Origin: an uncultured Planctomycetota bacterium
Lineage (GTDB): Bacteria > Planctomycetota > SZUA-567 > JAFGNG01
Direction of reading: 5' to 3'
DNA length: 5,717 nt
Assembly (NCBI GenBank): GCA_947311175.1
Contig: CAMZKK010000220.1
Location: 1 to 5,717, forward strand
Every line of letters starts with the position of its first letter. Within the stretch, counting starts at the first letter, position 1. The position numbers and the translations under genes were made by a program. The notes below the pieces were generated by a model. That model was not told the DNA's origin and ran no database searches. It saw only the letters and a program-made list of their open reading frames with translations. Positions 1-5,717 of the stretch are shown here, piece by piece.

Positions 1-1
1 A

Positions 2-838
2 AAAAGTAAAAAAATAATATACCTGCAACCTATGGGTGATTTTAATGGGACAGTACAGTTTGAAAAAATAAAGAAATTTGTTTCGGCATATTTCACATTG
101 CCGGTCAAGCTTTTGCCACCGATTAAATTAAATAAGTCGCTATACAATAAACAAAGACGTAAATTTGATGCGGATGAAATCTTACTAAAGGTTCGTAATA
201 GTCTACCGGCTGATGCCTTTGCTTTTGCCGCAATTACTGATAAAGATATGTTTAGTGGTAGGTTAAGTGCGGTATTTGGACTTGCTTATTGTGACTTGCA
301 TTCTTGTGTGGTATCTACGGCTAGAACAGTTGCAAATCCACATCAAATAAAAGGTAGAGATGAGTTTGAAAGAATTTTCAAATTGGTTGTTCATGAATTG
401 TGTCATACCATGGGATTTCCTCATTGTTCTGCCCATAAATGCTTGATGAATGGAACTGCAAATATCAAAGATGTCAACAATGCACCACTGACTCTTTGCG
501 GGCCATGTCTTAGGAAATTACAGTGGAATATTGGTTTTGATAAGCTTGCCCGTTACAAAAAAATTTCTAATCAACTTGCTGCTTTAAATATCTCAGATAA
601 CAATTTGGCTTTGGCAGCAAAGATTAACCGCCTTGAAAAAGAAAAAGCTGTTAACGCAAGGTTGGTTATTGATAAGCAGTTAATGGCATACGTACGCCCT
701 CGTGCAACAAATAAAGTTGAAAGCAAAAAAAGAGGAGAACAAGAGGGGCAGATGTCTTTGTTAGTAATATTCGAGCAAGCAACAACCGTAAGAGAATTGC
801 CAATATCTCTGTATCTAGGATTAATCGTTTATCACTAA
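2..838 (+). CDS. Archaemetzincin-family zinc metalloprotease, 5'-truncated by window edge
   Basis: Predicted zinc-dependent peptidase of the archaemetzincin (AMZ, peptidase M54) family; no signal peptide is visible in the part seen, so it is probably cytoplasmic. Numbering from the ATG at base 32, the core is H121-E-L-C-H125-T-M-G128-F-P-H131-C132, then C137, the Met-turn M139, and C156-G-P-C159. The three His would bind catalytic zinc, Glu122 is the general base and the four Cys would bind a second, structural zinc. The downstream PLTLC..CLRKLQW pattern is closer to the eukaryotic AMZ1/AMZ2-like branch than to short archaeal AmzA. The frame is open to the window edge, and codons before base 32 give IIYLQPMGD, which fits the family's first beta strand, so the real start lies upstream and base 32 is internal. 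The fold should finish near residue 190; a charged, probably helical tail follows. The last ~35 residues are probably a frameshift artefact or mutation (see 721-999). Natural substrates of bacterial members are not known to me. Confidence 0.88.
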   Translation, partial: KSKKIIYLQPMGDFNGTVQFEKIKKFVSAYFTLPVKLLPPIKLNKSLYNKQRRKFDADEILLKVRNSLPADAFAFAAITDKDMFSGRLSAVFGLAYCDLHSCVVSTARTVANPHQIKGRDEFERIFKLVVHELCHTMGFPHCSAHKCLMNGTANIKDVNNAPLTLCGPCLRKLQWNIGFDKLARYKKISNQLAALNISDNNLALAAKINRLEKEKAVNARLVIDKQLMAYVRPRATNKVESKKRGEQEGQMSLLVIFEQATTVRELPISLYLGLIVYH

Positions 839-999
839 AAACAAAAAAGAAAACCTTTCTTATGAAGTTGAAGGGAATAAAAAATCTCCCATCTCACGTA
901 TTGGTAGCTGCTAATCCTTACAGAACAAAAACAACCCAACCTTCAGATAAGGCTTTAGATTCAAATTTGATGGCTGCTCGAATGGAAGATCTCTGGTAG
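721..999 (+). other. Open -1 frame continuing the archaemetzincin C-terminal tail (probable frameshift)
   Basis: In the frame one base behind the protease frame, a TGA at 718-720 is followed by 92 sense codons ending at TAG 997-999. A run of seven A (725-731) lies at the overlap. One extra A there would fuse the protease frame to this one, replacing its last ~35 residues with a ~90-residue tail that is rich in Lys and Arg in its first half and ends MAARMEDLW. In DNA this AT-rich, 92 codons without a stop is unlikely by chance, and codon use looks ordinary. I do not recognise the tail. An internal ATG at 862 could start a 45-residue peptide, but it has no convincing ribosome binding site. Alternatives are a recent inactivating deletion, a homopolymer sequencing error, or ribosomal slippage on the A-run. 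The A-run is not an ideal X XXY YYZ heptamer in the protease frame. Confidence 0.5.
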
Positions 1000-1073
1000 A
1001 CCTAAATTTCACAGTTGGAGTTTAGAACTAAAAAGCATGTGCGCTTTGTGAGTATAAAAGTTAAGGATGTTCT

Positions 1074-1151
1074 ATGAACGATTTCAATGAAGTGAAATTT
1101 TTAATTAAATTCACAGTGCATGCCCTCTTCGGGTATAACTGCGGAATTTAG
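1074..1151 (+). CDS. Possible 25-codon leader ORF upstream of comF
   Basis: The ATG at 1074 has the best ribosome binding site between bases 839 and 1160: AAGGA at 1063-1067, six bases before it. It opens a 25-codon frame, MNDFNEVKFLIKF..., ending at TAG 1149-1151, seven bases before the ATG at 1159 that is an alternative start for the comF-type gene. That spacing would allow translational coupling, with ribosomes ending here restarting at 1159. It overlaps the ComF frame if that gene starts at 1120. The peptide matches nothing I know, and it is short enough to be a chance ORF. Confidence 0.25.
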   Translation: MNDFNEVKFLIKFTVHALFGYNCGI

Positions 1152-1905
1152 GGTAGATATGCTTGCCTTGACTCACAATGACTCGATATGGGCACGAAGT
1201 ATCTTTGATAAAATTTTAGATATTGTCTATCCTGCCTTTTGTTATGGCTGTGGTGAAATACTATCTTTTAGCAATTATAAGTATTTATGCAAGGCTTGTC
1301 ATGAAGAGATAATGACGATTGATAAAGTCAGCAGTTGTTTGCGTTGTGCTAGTCCTTTAGGGAAATTTGTTGATAGTAATAAGAACTGTCAAAATTGTCG
1401 CAATCGGCAATTTTCTTTTACCCGTGCAATTTCATTTGCAAAATATGAGGGGGTATTAAGAGAGTTGATTCATAATCTAAAATATAAGAATGAAAAAACT
1501 TTGGCACAGCCACTTGGAGTAGAGCTTGCATATAGAATTATAAACGAAGAGATTATTGATAAGGTTGACTGCATTATTCCTGTTCCGCTTCATTGCGAGA
1601 GGTTAAAAGCACGGGGCTATAATCAGTCTCTTGAGATTGCTAATTGTATTGGATGTATCGTTAAGTTGCCTGTTGAAAGCAACATCCTTGTGAAAACCAA
1701 AGCAACACCACCCCAGGTTAGTTTGAGTAGAGAAGAAAGAATTGTAAATCAAGAGGGTGCATTTGTGGCAACAAATGAAAAATCTTATAAATCTTGCTTA
1801 CTCATTGATGATGTCATTACAACCGGTGCAACAGCCTCTATCTGTGCAAAGGAGTTAAGATTTGCCGGATTTAATAAAATTTATGCGGCAAGTGTTGCTA
1901 GATAA
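1120..1905 (+). CDS. comF: ComF-family phosphoribosyltransferase-like protein
   Basis: ComF-family protein, 261 residues from the first ATG, close to the family's usual 220-250. An N-terminal zinc-ribbon region carries four CXXC pairs: C41/C44, C57/C60, C73/C76 and C90/C93. A type I phosphoribosyltransferase domain follows, with RLKARGYNQ and the PRPP-binding loop L228-I-D-D-V-I-T-T-G-A-T238, which keeps both acidic residues and the TTGAT turn. The C-terminus (AGFNKIYAASVAR) is typical and complete. In naturally competent bacteria ComF helps internalise and process transforming DNA, but homologues are widespread in bacteria without known competence and the substrate is uncertain. The start is uncertain. 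ATG 1120 has no Shine-Dalgarno, and an in-frame stop lies upstream at 1102. ATG 1159 (residue 14) has a weak AGGG five bases upstream and would trim a nondescript N-terminus to 248 residues, which fits the family better. I see no clear promoter or terminator of its own. Confidence 0.9.
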   Translation: MPSSGITAEFRVDMLALTHNDSIWARSIFDKILDIVYPAFCYGCGEILSFSNYKYLCKACHEEIMTIDKVSSCLRCASPLGKFVDSNKNCQNCRNRQFSFTRAISFAKYEGVLRELIHNLKYKNEKTLAQPLGVELAYRIINEEIIDKVDCIIPVPLHCERLKARGYNQSLEIANCIGCIVKLPVESNILVKTKATPPQVSLSREERIVNQEGAFVATNEKSYKSCLLIDDVITTGATASICAKELRFAGFNKIYAASVAR

Positions 1906-1938
1906 TTATAGAAAATTACGTTTTTTTCGGTTTTTTTG

Positions 1939-1967
1939 CTGACATTTTGTTCGGCAACCGTTATTAT
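1939..1967 (+). promoter_or_regulatory. Sigma70-like promoter for rpsD
   Basis: CTGACA at 1939-1944 (5 of 6 matches to TTGACA) and TATTAT at 1962-1967 (5 of 6 to TATAAT) are separated by exactly 17 bases. Transcription would start near 1974, giving rpsD a leader of about 90 nt. T-rich DNA lies just upstream (1921-1937). This gives rpsD its own promoter independent of comF. Confidence 0.65.
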
Positions 1968-1975
1968 TTTAAACT

Positions 1976-2003
1976 TCCTAATCTGTATGGACAACAGATG
2001 GGA
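1976..2003 (+). promoter_or_regulatory. Hairpin in the rpsD 5' leader
   Basis: ATCTGT (1981-1986) pairs with ACAGAT (1994-1999) around a 7-base loop. The stem can extend by TTCCT/GGGA pairs (1976-1979 with 2000-2003, including one G-T) across a single bulged A at 1980. It lies just after the predicted transcription start. Stand-alone rpsD genes are known in some bacteria to be repressed by their own product binding the mRNA leader, so this is a possible S4 target, but no known S4 leader consensus is recognised here. Confidence 0.3.
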
Positions 2004-2063
2004 TGGAGCGGCTGAAAGTATTGTTGTTTTGTAGAAATTATTTAATAAAGAAGGATTACATTT

Positions 2064-2669
2064 ATGGCTCGTTATAAAGGTCCAATGGCAAAAGTTTGCC
2101 GTCGTTTAGGTTTTCTGGCATCTCGTAGTGCCGGTGTTGCAAAGGCATACGCAAAGCGTGAAACTATTCAAGGTGGTTTTCGTAGGAAGACTTCAGAATA
2201 TGGAGTGCGTCTGATTGAGAAACAAAAATTGCGTTATTTTTATGGTTGTAGCGAAAAACAACTTAAAAGAGTTTACAAGGATGCCTCAAGGATGGGCGGT
2301 AATGTTGGTATTAATTTACTATCATTGATTGAACGAAGACTTGACAACGTTGTGTGTAACGCACGATTTGGTAGAACAGTTGCTGATGCAAGACAGTTAA
2401 TTGCTCATGGTCATGTAATTGTAAATGGTAAAAAATTGGACATCCCTTCATATCGTGTACAAGAAGGTGATGTTGTTGGAATATGCAAGAAAAAGAAAAG
2501 CAGAGAAAGAGCAACTAATGCAATCGCAAGTGTTGGTGATTATGAAATCCCTGAATGGATTGCAGTTGACGATGAAGCACTAACAGCCAAGGTAACTCGC
2601 CTCCCAGTAAGAGAAGATGTTACCTGTCCGGTTGACGAACAAAAGGTTATCGAATTTTATAGCAAATAA
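2064..2669 (+). CDS. rpsD: 30S ribosomal protein S4
   Basis: Primary 16S rRNA-binding protein that nucleates assembly of the 30S body and helps maintain decoding fidelity. At 201 residues it is normal length. The N-terminal domain starts MARYKGP and contains SEYGVRLIEKQKLRYFYG (residues 44-61). The S4 RNA-binding domain runs from about 87 to 140, with ERRLDNVV (90-97), ARQLIAHGHVIVNG (109-122) and IPSYRVQEGD (128-136). The end, VIEFYSK, is the usual C-terminus. It is the zinc-free type, with only one Cys (C12) near the start. The normally conserved PPGxHG segment is replaced around residues 33-40 by ETIQGGFR, which is unusual. AAGAAGGA at 2048-2055 is a good ribosome binding site eight bases before the ATG. 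The gene stands alone, outside the alpha operon (rpsM-rpsK-rpsD-rpoA) layout, with its own promoter and a strong terminator. Confidence 0.98.
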   Translation: MARYKGPMAKVCRRLGFLASRSAGVAKAYAKRETIQGGFRRKTSEYGVRLIEKQKLRYFYGCSEKQLKRVYKDASRMGGNVGINLLSLIERRLDNVVCNARFGRTVADARQLIAHGHVIVNGKKLDIPSYRVQEGDVVGICKKKKSRERATNAIASVGDYEIPEWIAVDDEALTAKVTRLPVREDVTCPVDEQKVIEFYSK

Positions 2670-2687
2670 GCTTAAAAAAAAGAAAAC

Positions 2688-2722
2688 AAAAAGCCCGAAG
2701 ATTTATCTCTTCGGGCTTTTTT
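2688..2722 (+). terminator. Strong bidirectional intrinsic terminator after rpsD
   Basis: A perfect 14-bp stem pairs 2688-2701 (AAAAAGCCCGAAGA) with 2708-2721, with a six-base loop TTTATC (2702-2707). The plus strand has a T tract at 2717-2722 followed by ATTTT. The A-rich left arm and the A-run before it give the minus strand a T-rich tail as well. It can therefore end rpsD and also stop minus-strand transcripts reading past glgP. Confidence 0.93.
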
Positions 2723-2786
2723 ATTTTAAGGAATAAGGATGAAGGACACACAAAAAAACTTTGCATGCCCCTCATTTTATTGATAC

Positions 2787-2816
2787 CGCTTGCGATAAAC
2801 AACACGACGCAAAGCG
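2787..2816. other. GC-richer inverted repeat beyond the glgP stop
   Basis: CGCTTGCG (2787-2794) pairs with CGCAAAGCG (2808-2816), giving eight base pairs with one bulged A. A competing tighter hairpin, GACGC-AAA-GCGTC, occupies 2806-2818. Both sit in the glgP 3' region on the minus strand. No proper T tract follows, so it is a weak terminator at best, and it could be part of a dispersed intergenic repeat. Confidence 0.3.
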
Positions 2817-2825
2817 TCACCACCA

Positions 2826-2853
2826 TTTTTAACTTTTAATTTTTAACTGTTAA
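2826..2853. repeat. Two tandem 14-base AT-rich units next to the glgP stop
   Basis: TTTTTAACTTTTAA (2826-2839) is followed directly by TTTTTAACTGTTAA (2840-2853), with 13 of 14 bases identical. The second unit contains TTAAC-T-GTTAA, a small inverted repeat. The pair ends three bases before the glgP stop codon complement. In such AT-rich DNA it may be simple slippage. Confidence 0.5.
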
Positions 2854-2856
2854 TTA

Positions 2857-5406
2857 TTATTCCGCCCAAGCAATAATCTTAGGAAGAAACTTATGACACA
2901 AATCAGGATGCTTCGGTAACGCTCTAATCCCGTAGCCAAATCGTCCTGATTTATTACAAGGAATACATCCGGTATAAATAATCTTGCCGTCGCTATTTGA
3001 TTCTACACTCATAACTTCGACCTTACCGTTTTCTACTTCACCTTTGCTGTCAAGAGAACCATAGTATAATTCAACCGAAACATCATCAGGACTTAAACCT
3101 CCTAGGTTAACGGTCGCTCTTGCTGTCATACAGCCGCCAACAAGAATCTCATCGCAAGAAATGTCTTCACTTTGAATCTTAACCAGTGCCCATTCTCTAA
3201 TTAATTTACTTTTCCACTTGGCTAGATTTTTTGCTTTTTCCAAATCATTTTCTGCAAGACTATGGTATTTTAAATTTGCCGGAACATAAAGGTTTTCTGT
3301 GTATTCTTGGAGCATTCTATTGGTATTGAAATATGCTCCGAGTTCCCTCATTCCGTTCTTCATCATTTTAATCCAATCTCTTGGCAAGCGATCTCTACCT
3401 CTGTCGTAAAACATTGGTATTACTTCTTGTTCTAGTAAATCATAGATTGCATTGCTCTCTACTCTGTCTTGAAGTTCAATGTCGGAATATAGTTCTCTGT
3501 TGTCAATTGCAAATCCAACTTCAGGGGTATAGCCCTCGTCCCACCAACCATCTAAAATTGATACATTGATAACCCCGCCGGCAGCAGCCTTCATTCCGCT
3601 TGTGCCACTTGCCTCCATTGGGCGTCTTGGAGTATTCAGCCATACATCTACCCCTTGGGTCATGTAGCGGGCAACTGCGATGTCGTAATCTTCAACAAAG
3701 ACAATCTTTCCAATAAATCGTTCATCTCTAGATAGATGGTAAATTTGTCTTATCAATGCTTTTCCCGGTTCATCGTGAGGATGACTTTTCCCGGCAAAGA
3801 TTAATTGTACCGGTTTGTCTGGATTATTTAAAATCCTGTCAAGACGTTCAATGTCCCAAAACAATAAAGTGCTTCGTTTATAAGTGGCAAACCTTCTTGC
3901 GAAACCAATTGTAAGGGTGTCTGGATCAAGTAGCTCTTCCGCTCTTTTCAAATCACTTGGCGACGCTCCTCTTTTGGTTAATCTGTTGTGACTGCGAGTT
4001 CGAATAAACCCTACCATCTTTTCTCTTCTTAGCTCATGCGTCCTCCAGATTTCAGAATCAGGGATTTCATCAATTCTATCAAATAGTTCAAAATTAGTTG
4101 GTTCGGTAACAAAGCGTGGACCAAGGTAGCGACGGAATAGTGCATCCATATCATGGCTCAACCAATTTCTGACGTGAACGCCGTTGGTTACATGTCCAAT
4201 TGGTATTTCTTCAATTGGAAGAGTTGGCCACATGTCTTTCCACATTTCACGACTAACAACTCCGTGTAGTTTTGCCACGCCATTGCAGTGAGCAGCTAGT
4301 TTCAGGGCAAGGACTGTCATGCAAAATTGTTCATCTTGATTTTGCGGATTTTCTCTCCCTAATTCAAGGCAGTCATTCCATGAGATTCCTAAATTGCCGA
4401 GGTATGGTTGTAGATATTTTTCTACAAGTCCAGGATCAAACCTTTCGTTTCCGGCAGGTACCGGAGTGTGAGTAGTAAATACATTACTTGCCCAAACTAA
4501 CTCGAGGGCATGTTCGTAGCTAACACCCTTTTCTTGCATAAAGTGGCTGATTCTTTCTAATGCAAGAAATGCACTATGCCCTTCATTCATATGGCATACC
4601 GTTGGTTCAATCCCCATTGCCCACATTGCTCGTAAACCGCCAATTCCAAGCAGTATTTCTTGGCGGATACGCATATTTTTATCTCCACCATAGAGTTGGT
4701 CGGTAATTGCTCGGTGTTCGGGAGTGTTGTCCGGGATGTTTGCATCGAGCAAGAACAGGGTTACTCTGCCAACTTGCACTTTCCAAATTTGTGCCACAAT
4801 CTTTTCATTTTCCGGAAGTTGGCACTCAATCTTGATGGCTTTGTCATTGTCGTCAGTAACGAGGGTTACCGGCATTGTGTACCAATCATTTTCCGGGTAT
4901 TCCTCTTGTTGATGTCCGTCACTGTTCAGATATTGTTTGAAATAGCCTTCACGATAAAGAAGTCCTACTCCATATAGCGGAACGCCTAAATCTGATGCAC
5001 TTTTTAGGTGATCACCGGCAAGGATTCCAAGTCCACCTGAATATACCGGTAATCCCTCGTCTAATCCAAACTCAAAAGAGAAGTATGTTATTTTTCCTGT
5101 TATGTTGGAATGGTTTTTTTGGAACCACGTCTCTGCATTCATGTAGGATTCAAATTCTTCATTGACTCTATCCATATTTGCAAGAAATGAATCGTCTTTC
5201 AGAATTTCCTCATATCTTTCCTGTGTAACTAATCCGAGCATTCTCACTGGGTTTTGATAACTTTCCTCCCAGTATTCCTTCCCAATTCTCATAAATAATT
5301 CTACAGCCTGCCAATTCCAACTATACCACAGATTGTAAGCAATCTTTCGTAATGGCAATAATCTTTCAGGTAGGTTTGGCCTGACAATATAGCTCATCTT
5401 TTTCAT
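2857..5406 (-). CDS. glgP: Alpha-glucan (glycogen) phosphorylase, DUF3417 type
   Basis: Removes glucose from the non-reducing ends of alpha-1,4-glucans with phosphate, giving glucose-1-phosphate; cytoplasmic, GT35 family, pyridoxal-phosphate (PLP) dependent. The 849 residues match the full length of the Thermotoga/archaeal-like branch. An N-terminal DUF3417 region spans about residues 14-100 (LRKIAYNLWYSWNW). The catalytic domain follows, with YSGGLGILAGDHLKSASDLG (122-141), HMNEGHSAF, THTPVPAG with His313, and GHVTNGVH. Arg505 and Lys510 in ARRFATYKR have the five-residue spacing of the phosphate-site Arg/Lys. EASGTSGMK carries the PLP lysine, Lys606. A C-terminal domain (about 765-849) contains LGGLSPDDVSVELYYG and ends in IIAWAE, as expected for this subfamily. 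All key residues are present. ATG 5406 is preceded by GAGGGA six bases upstream; Met4 is a less likely alternative. It converges on rpsD and diverges from the pilT-like gene, with no glycogen-synthesis genes beside it. Confidence 0.97.
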   Translation of the reverse strand: MKKMSYIVRPNLPERLLPLRKIAYNLWYSWNWQAVELFMRIGKEYWEESYQNPVRMLGLVTQERYEEILKDDSFLANMDRVNEEFESYMNAETWFQKNHSNITGKITYFSFEFGLDEGLPVYSGGLGILAGDHLKSASDLGVPLYGVGLLYREGYFKQYLNSDGHQQEEYPENDWYTMPVTLVTDDNDKAIKIECQLPENEKIVAQIWKVQVGRVTLFLLDANIPDNTPEHRAITDQLYGGDKNMRIRQEILLGIGGLRAMWAMGIEPTVCHMNEGHSAFLALERISHFMQEKGVSYEHALELVWASNVFTTHTPVPAGNERFDPGLVEKYLQPYLGNLGISWNDCLELGRENPQNQDEQFCMTVLALKLAAHCNGVAKLHGVVSREMWKDMWPTLPIEEIPIGHVTNGVHVRNWLSHDMDALFRRYLGPRFVTEPTNFELFDRIDEIPDSEIWRTHELRREKMVGFIRTRSHNRLTKRGASPSDLKRAEELLDPDTLTIGFARRFATYKRSTLLFWDIERLDRILNNPDKPVQLIFAGKSHPHDEPGKALIRQIYHLSRDERFIGKIVFVEDYDIAVARYMTQGVDVWLNTPRRPMEASGTSGMKAAAGGVINVSILDGWWDEGYTPEVGFAIDNRELYSDIELQDRVESNAIYDLLEQEVIPMFYDRGRDRLPRDWIKMMKNGMRELGAYFNTNRMLQEYTENLYVPANLKYHSLAENDLEKAKNLAKWKSKLIREWALVKIQSEDISCDEILVGGCMTARATVNLGGLSPDDVSVELYYGSLDSKGEVENGKVEVMSVESNSDGKIIYTGCIPCNKSGRFGYGIRALPKHPDLCHKFLPKIIAWAE

Positions 5407-5449
5407 AGTATATCCCTCGGTAATAAAAAATAAATTTGACCATCTGTTT

Positions 5450-5478
5450 AGGATAATGAATGAATATATCTAAGTCAA
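5450..5478 (-). promoter_or_regulatory. Sigma70-like promoter for glgP
   Basis: On the minus strand, TTGACT (5478-5473) and TATCCT (5455-5450) are separated by exactly 17 bases, matching 5 of 6 and 4 of 6 consensus bases. Transcription would start near 5443, leaving a leader of about 37 nt with a GAGGGA ribosome binding site at 5418-5413. Confidence 0.6.
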
Positions 5479-5493
5479 GACTACTCTTCGATA

Positions 5494-5522
5494 TTGACAT
5501 ATTATTAATATTTTTATAAAAT
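5494..5522 (+). promoter_or_regulatory. Strong sigma70-like promoter for the pilT-like gene
   Basis: A perfect TTGACA (5494-5499), a 17-base spacer and TAAAAT (5517-5522, 5 of 6 matches) form the best promoter in the window. Transcription would start near 5529, about 40 bases before the start codon. An 8-base inverted repeat, ATATTATT (5499-5506) and AATAATAT (5524-5531), brackets the -10 box. It could be an operator, though such repeats are common in AT-rich DNA. Confidence 0.75.
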
Positions 5523-5570
5523 GAATAATATATAGTTTTATTTTGTCTAATTCATTGATAGGAGATAAAT

Positions 5571-5717
5571 ATGGCAGAGACACCTGAGAAGCAAAGCTTA
5601 ATTAGGAAGTTATTGTCCCAGATGAGAAAACTTGAAGCAAGTGATTTGCATATAAAATTACTGTCTTCTCCTCTTTTTAGAACTCACGGTGTTCCTCGCA
5701 GAATAGAATCTCCACCA
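5571..5717 (+). CDS. PilT/PilU-type twitching ATPase, N-terminus only (cut by window edge)
   Basis: The first 49 codons of a gene running off the right edge. The frame reads MAETPEKQSLIRKLLSQMRK, then LEASDLHIKLLSSPLFRTHGVPRRI. The ASDLH-(I/L)-K signature followed by a P-x-x-R-x-x-G segment is the N-terminal domain hallmark of type IV pilus retraction ATPases (PilT/PilU) and related GspE-superfamily motors, which depolymerise pilin to drive twitching and DNA uptake. The ATPase domain with its Walker motifs lies beyond the window, so PilT cannot be separated from PilU or other secretion ATPases. The usual Gly before the proline (KxGSPP-like) reads KLLSSPL here, a small divergence. AGGAG at 5560-5564, six bases upstream, fixes the start. 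Its promoter at 5494 diverges from that of glgP. Confidence 0.8.
   Translation, partial: MAETPEKQSLIRKLLSQMRKLEASDLHIKLLSSPLFRTHGVPRRIESPP

Noticed and set aside
1030..1058. TATAAA at 1053-1058 as a -10 box for comF
   Set aside because: No -35-like hexamer lies 16-18 bases upstream; the bases there are mostly A.
1928..1970. Possible comF terminator: CGGTT (1928-1932) with AACCG (1956-1960), followed by TTATTATTTT
   Set aside because: The stem is only 5 bp around a 23-base loop and overlaps the much better rpsD promoter, so I do not call it.
2311..2514. Minus-strand 67-codon ORF inside rpsD
   Set aside because: It lies wholly antisense to a clear ribosomal protein gene, has no ribosome binding site and encodes no recognisable motif.
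4660..4977. Plus-strand 105-codon ORF inside glgP
   Set aside because: It is antisense to the conserved glgP frame and its translation looks like a shadow with no family features.
1120..5717. A competence or DNA-uptake island joining comF and the pilT-like gene
   Set aside because: The two are over 3.6 kb apart, separated by rpsD and glgP, and served by separate promoters; adjacency gives no support for a joint system.

Overview
The window is AT-rich bacterial DNA with compact genes and intergenic gaps under 300 bases. It holds a cyanobacteria/planctomycete-like ribosomal protein S4, a DUF3417-type alpha-glucan phosphorylase, an AMZ-type archaemetzincin and a type IV pilus retraction ATPase. 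Together these suggest a free-living or host-associated anaerobe, perhaps of the PVC (Planctomycetes-Verrucomicrobia-Lentisphaerae) group. That placement rests only on my memory of the S4 C-terminal style and is tentative.

Layout, left to right. A plus-strand archaemetzincin-family zinc protease is cut at its 5' end by the window edge. Its true start lies outside, because the family's N-terminal strand is encoded upstream of the first ATG. Its C-terminal tail looks frameshifted at a run of seven A, with a 92-codon open tail continuing in the -1 frame to base 999. Next comes a complete comF-type phosphoribosyltransferase gene with four CXXC pairs. It has an uncertain start and a possible 25-codon leader ORF upstream. 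Then comes rpsD (ribosomal protein S4) as a stand-alone gene, with its own sigma70-like promoter and a leader of about 90 nt that can fold. A strong bidirectional terminator follows rpsD and separates it from glgP.

On the minus strand, 2857-5406 encodes a full-length alpha-glucan (glycogen) phosphorylase. Between it and the last gene are two divergent, non-overlapping sigma70-like promoters, one for glgP and one for the plus-strand gene at 5571. That gene starts like PilT/PilU and runs off the right edge.

The genes do not form one pathway: they cover proteolysis, a ComF-family protein, translation, storage-glucan breakdown and pilus retraction. ComF and PilT-type ATPases both occur in DNA-uptake machinery, but here they are far apart and under separate promoters, so a shared role is only speculative. 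I found no mobile element, CRISPR array, tRNA or rRNA, and nothing that amounts to a new multi-gene system. The most notable points are the frameshifted archaemetzincin tail, the comF leader ORF and start, the rpsD leader and the divergent S4 N-terminus.
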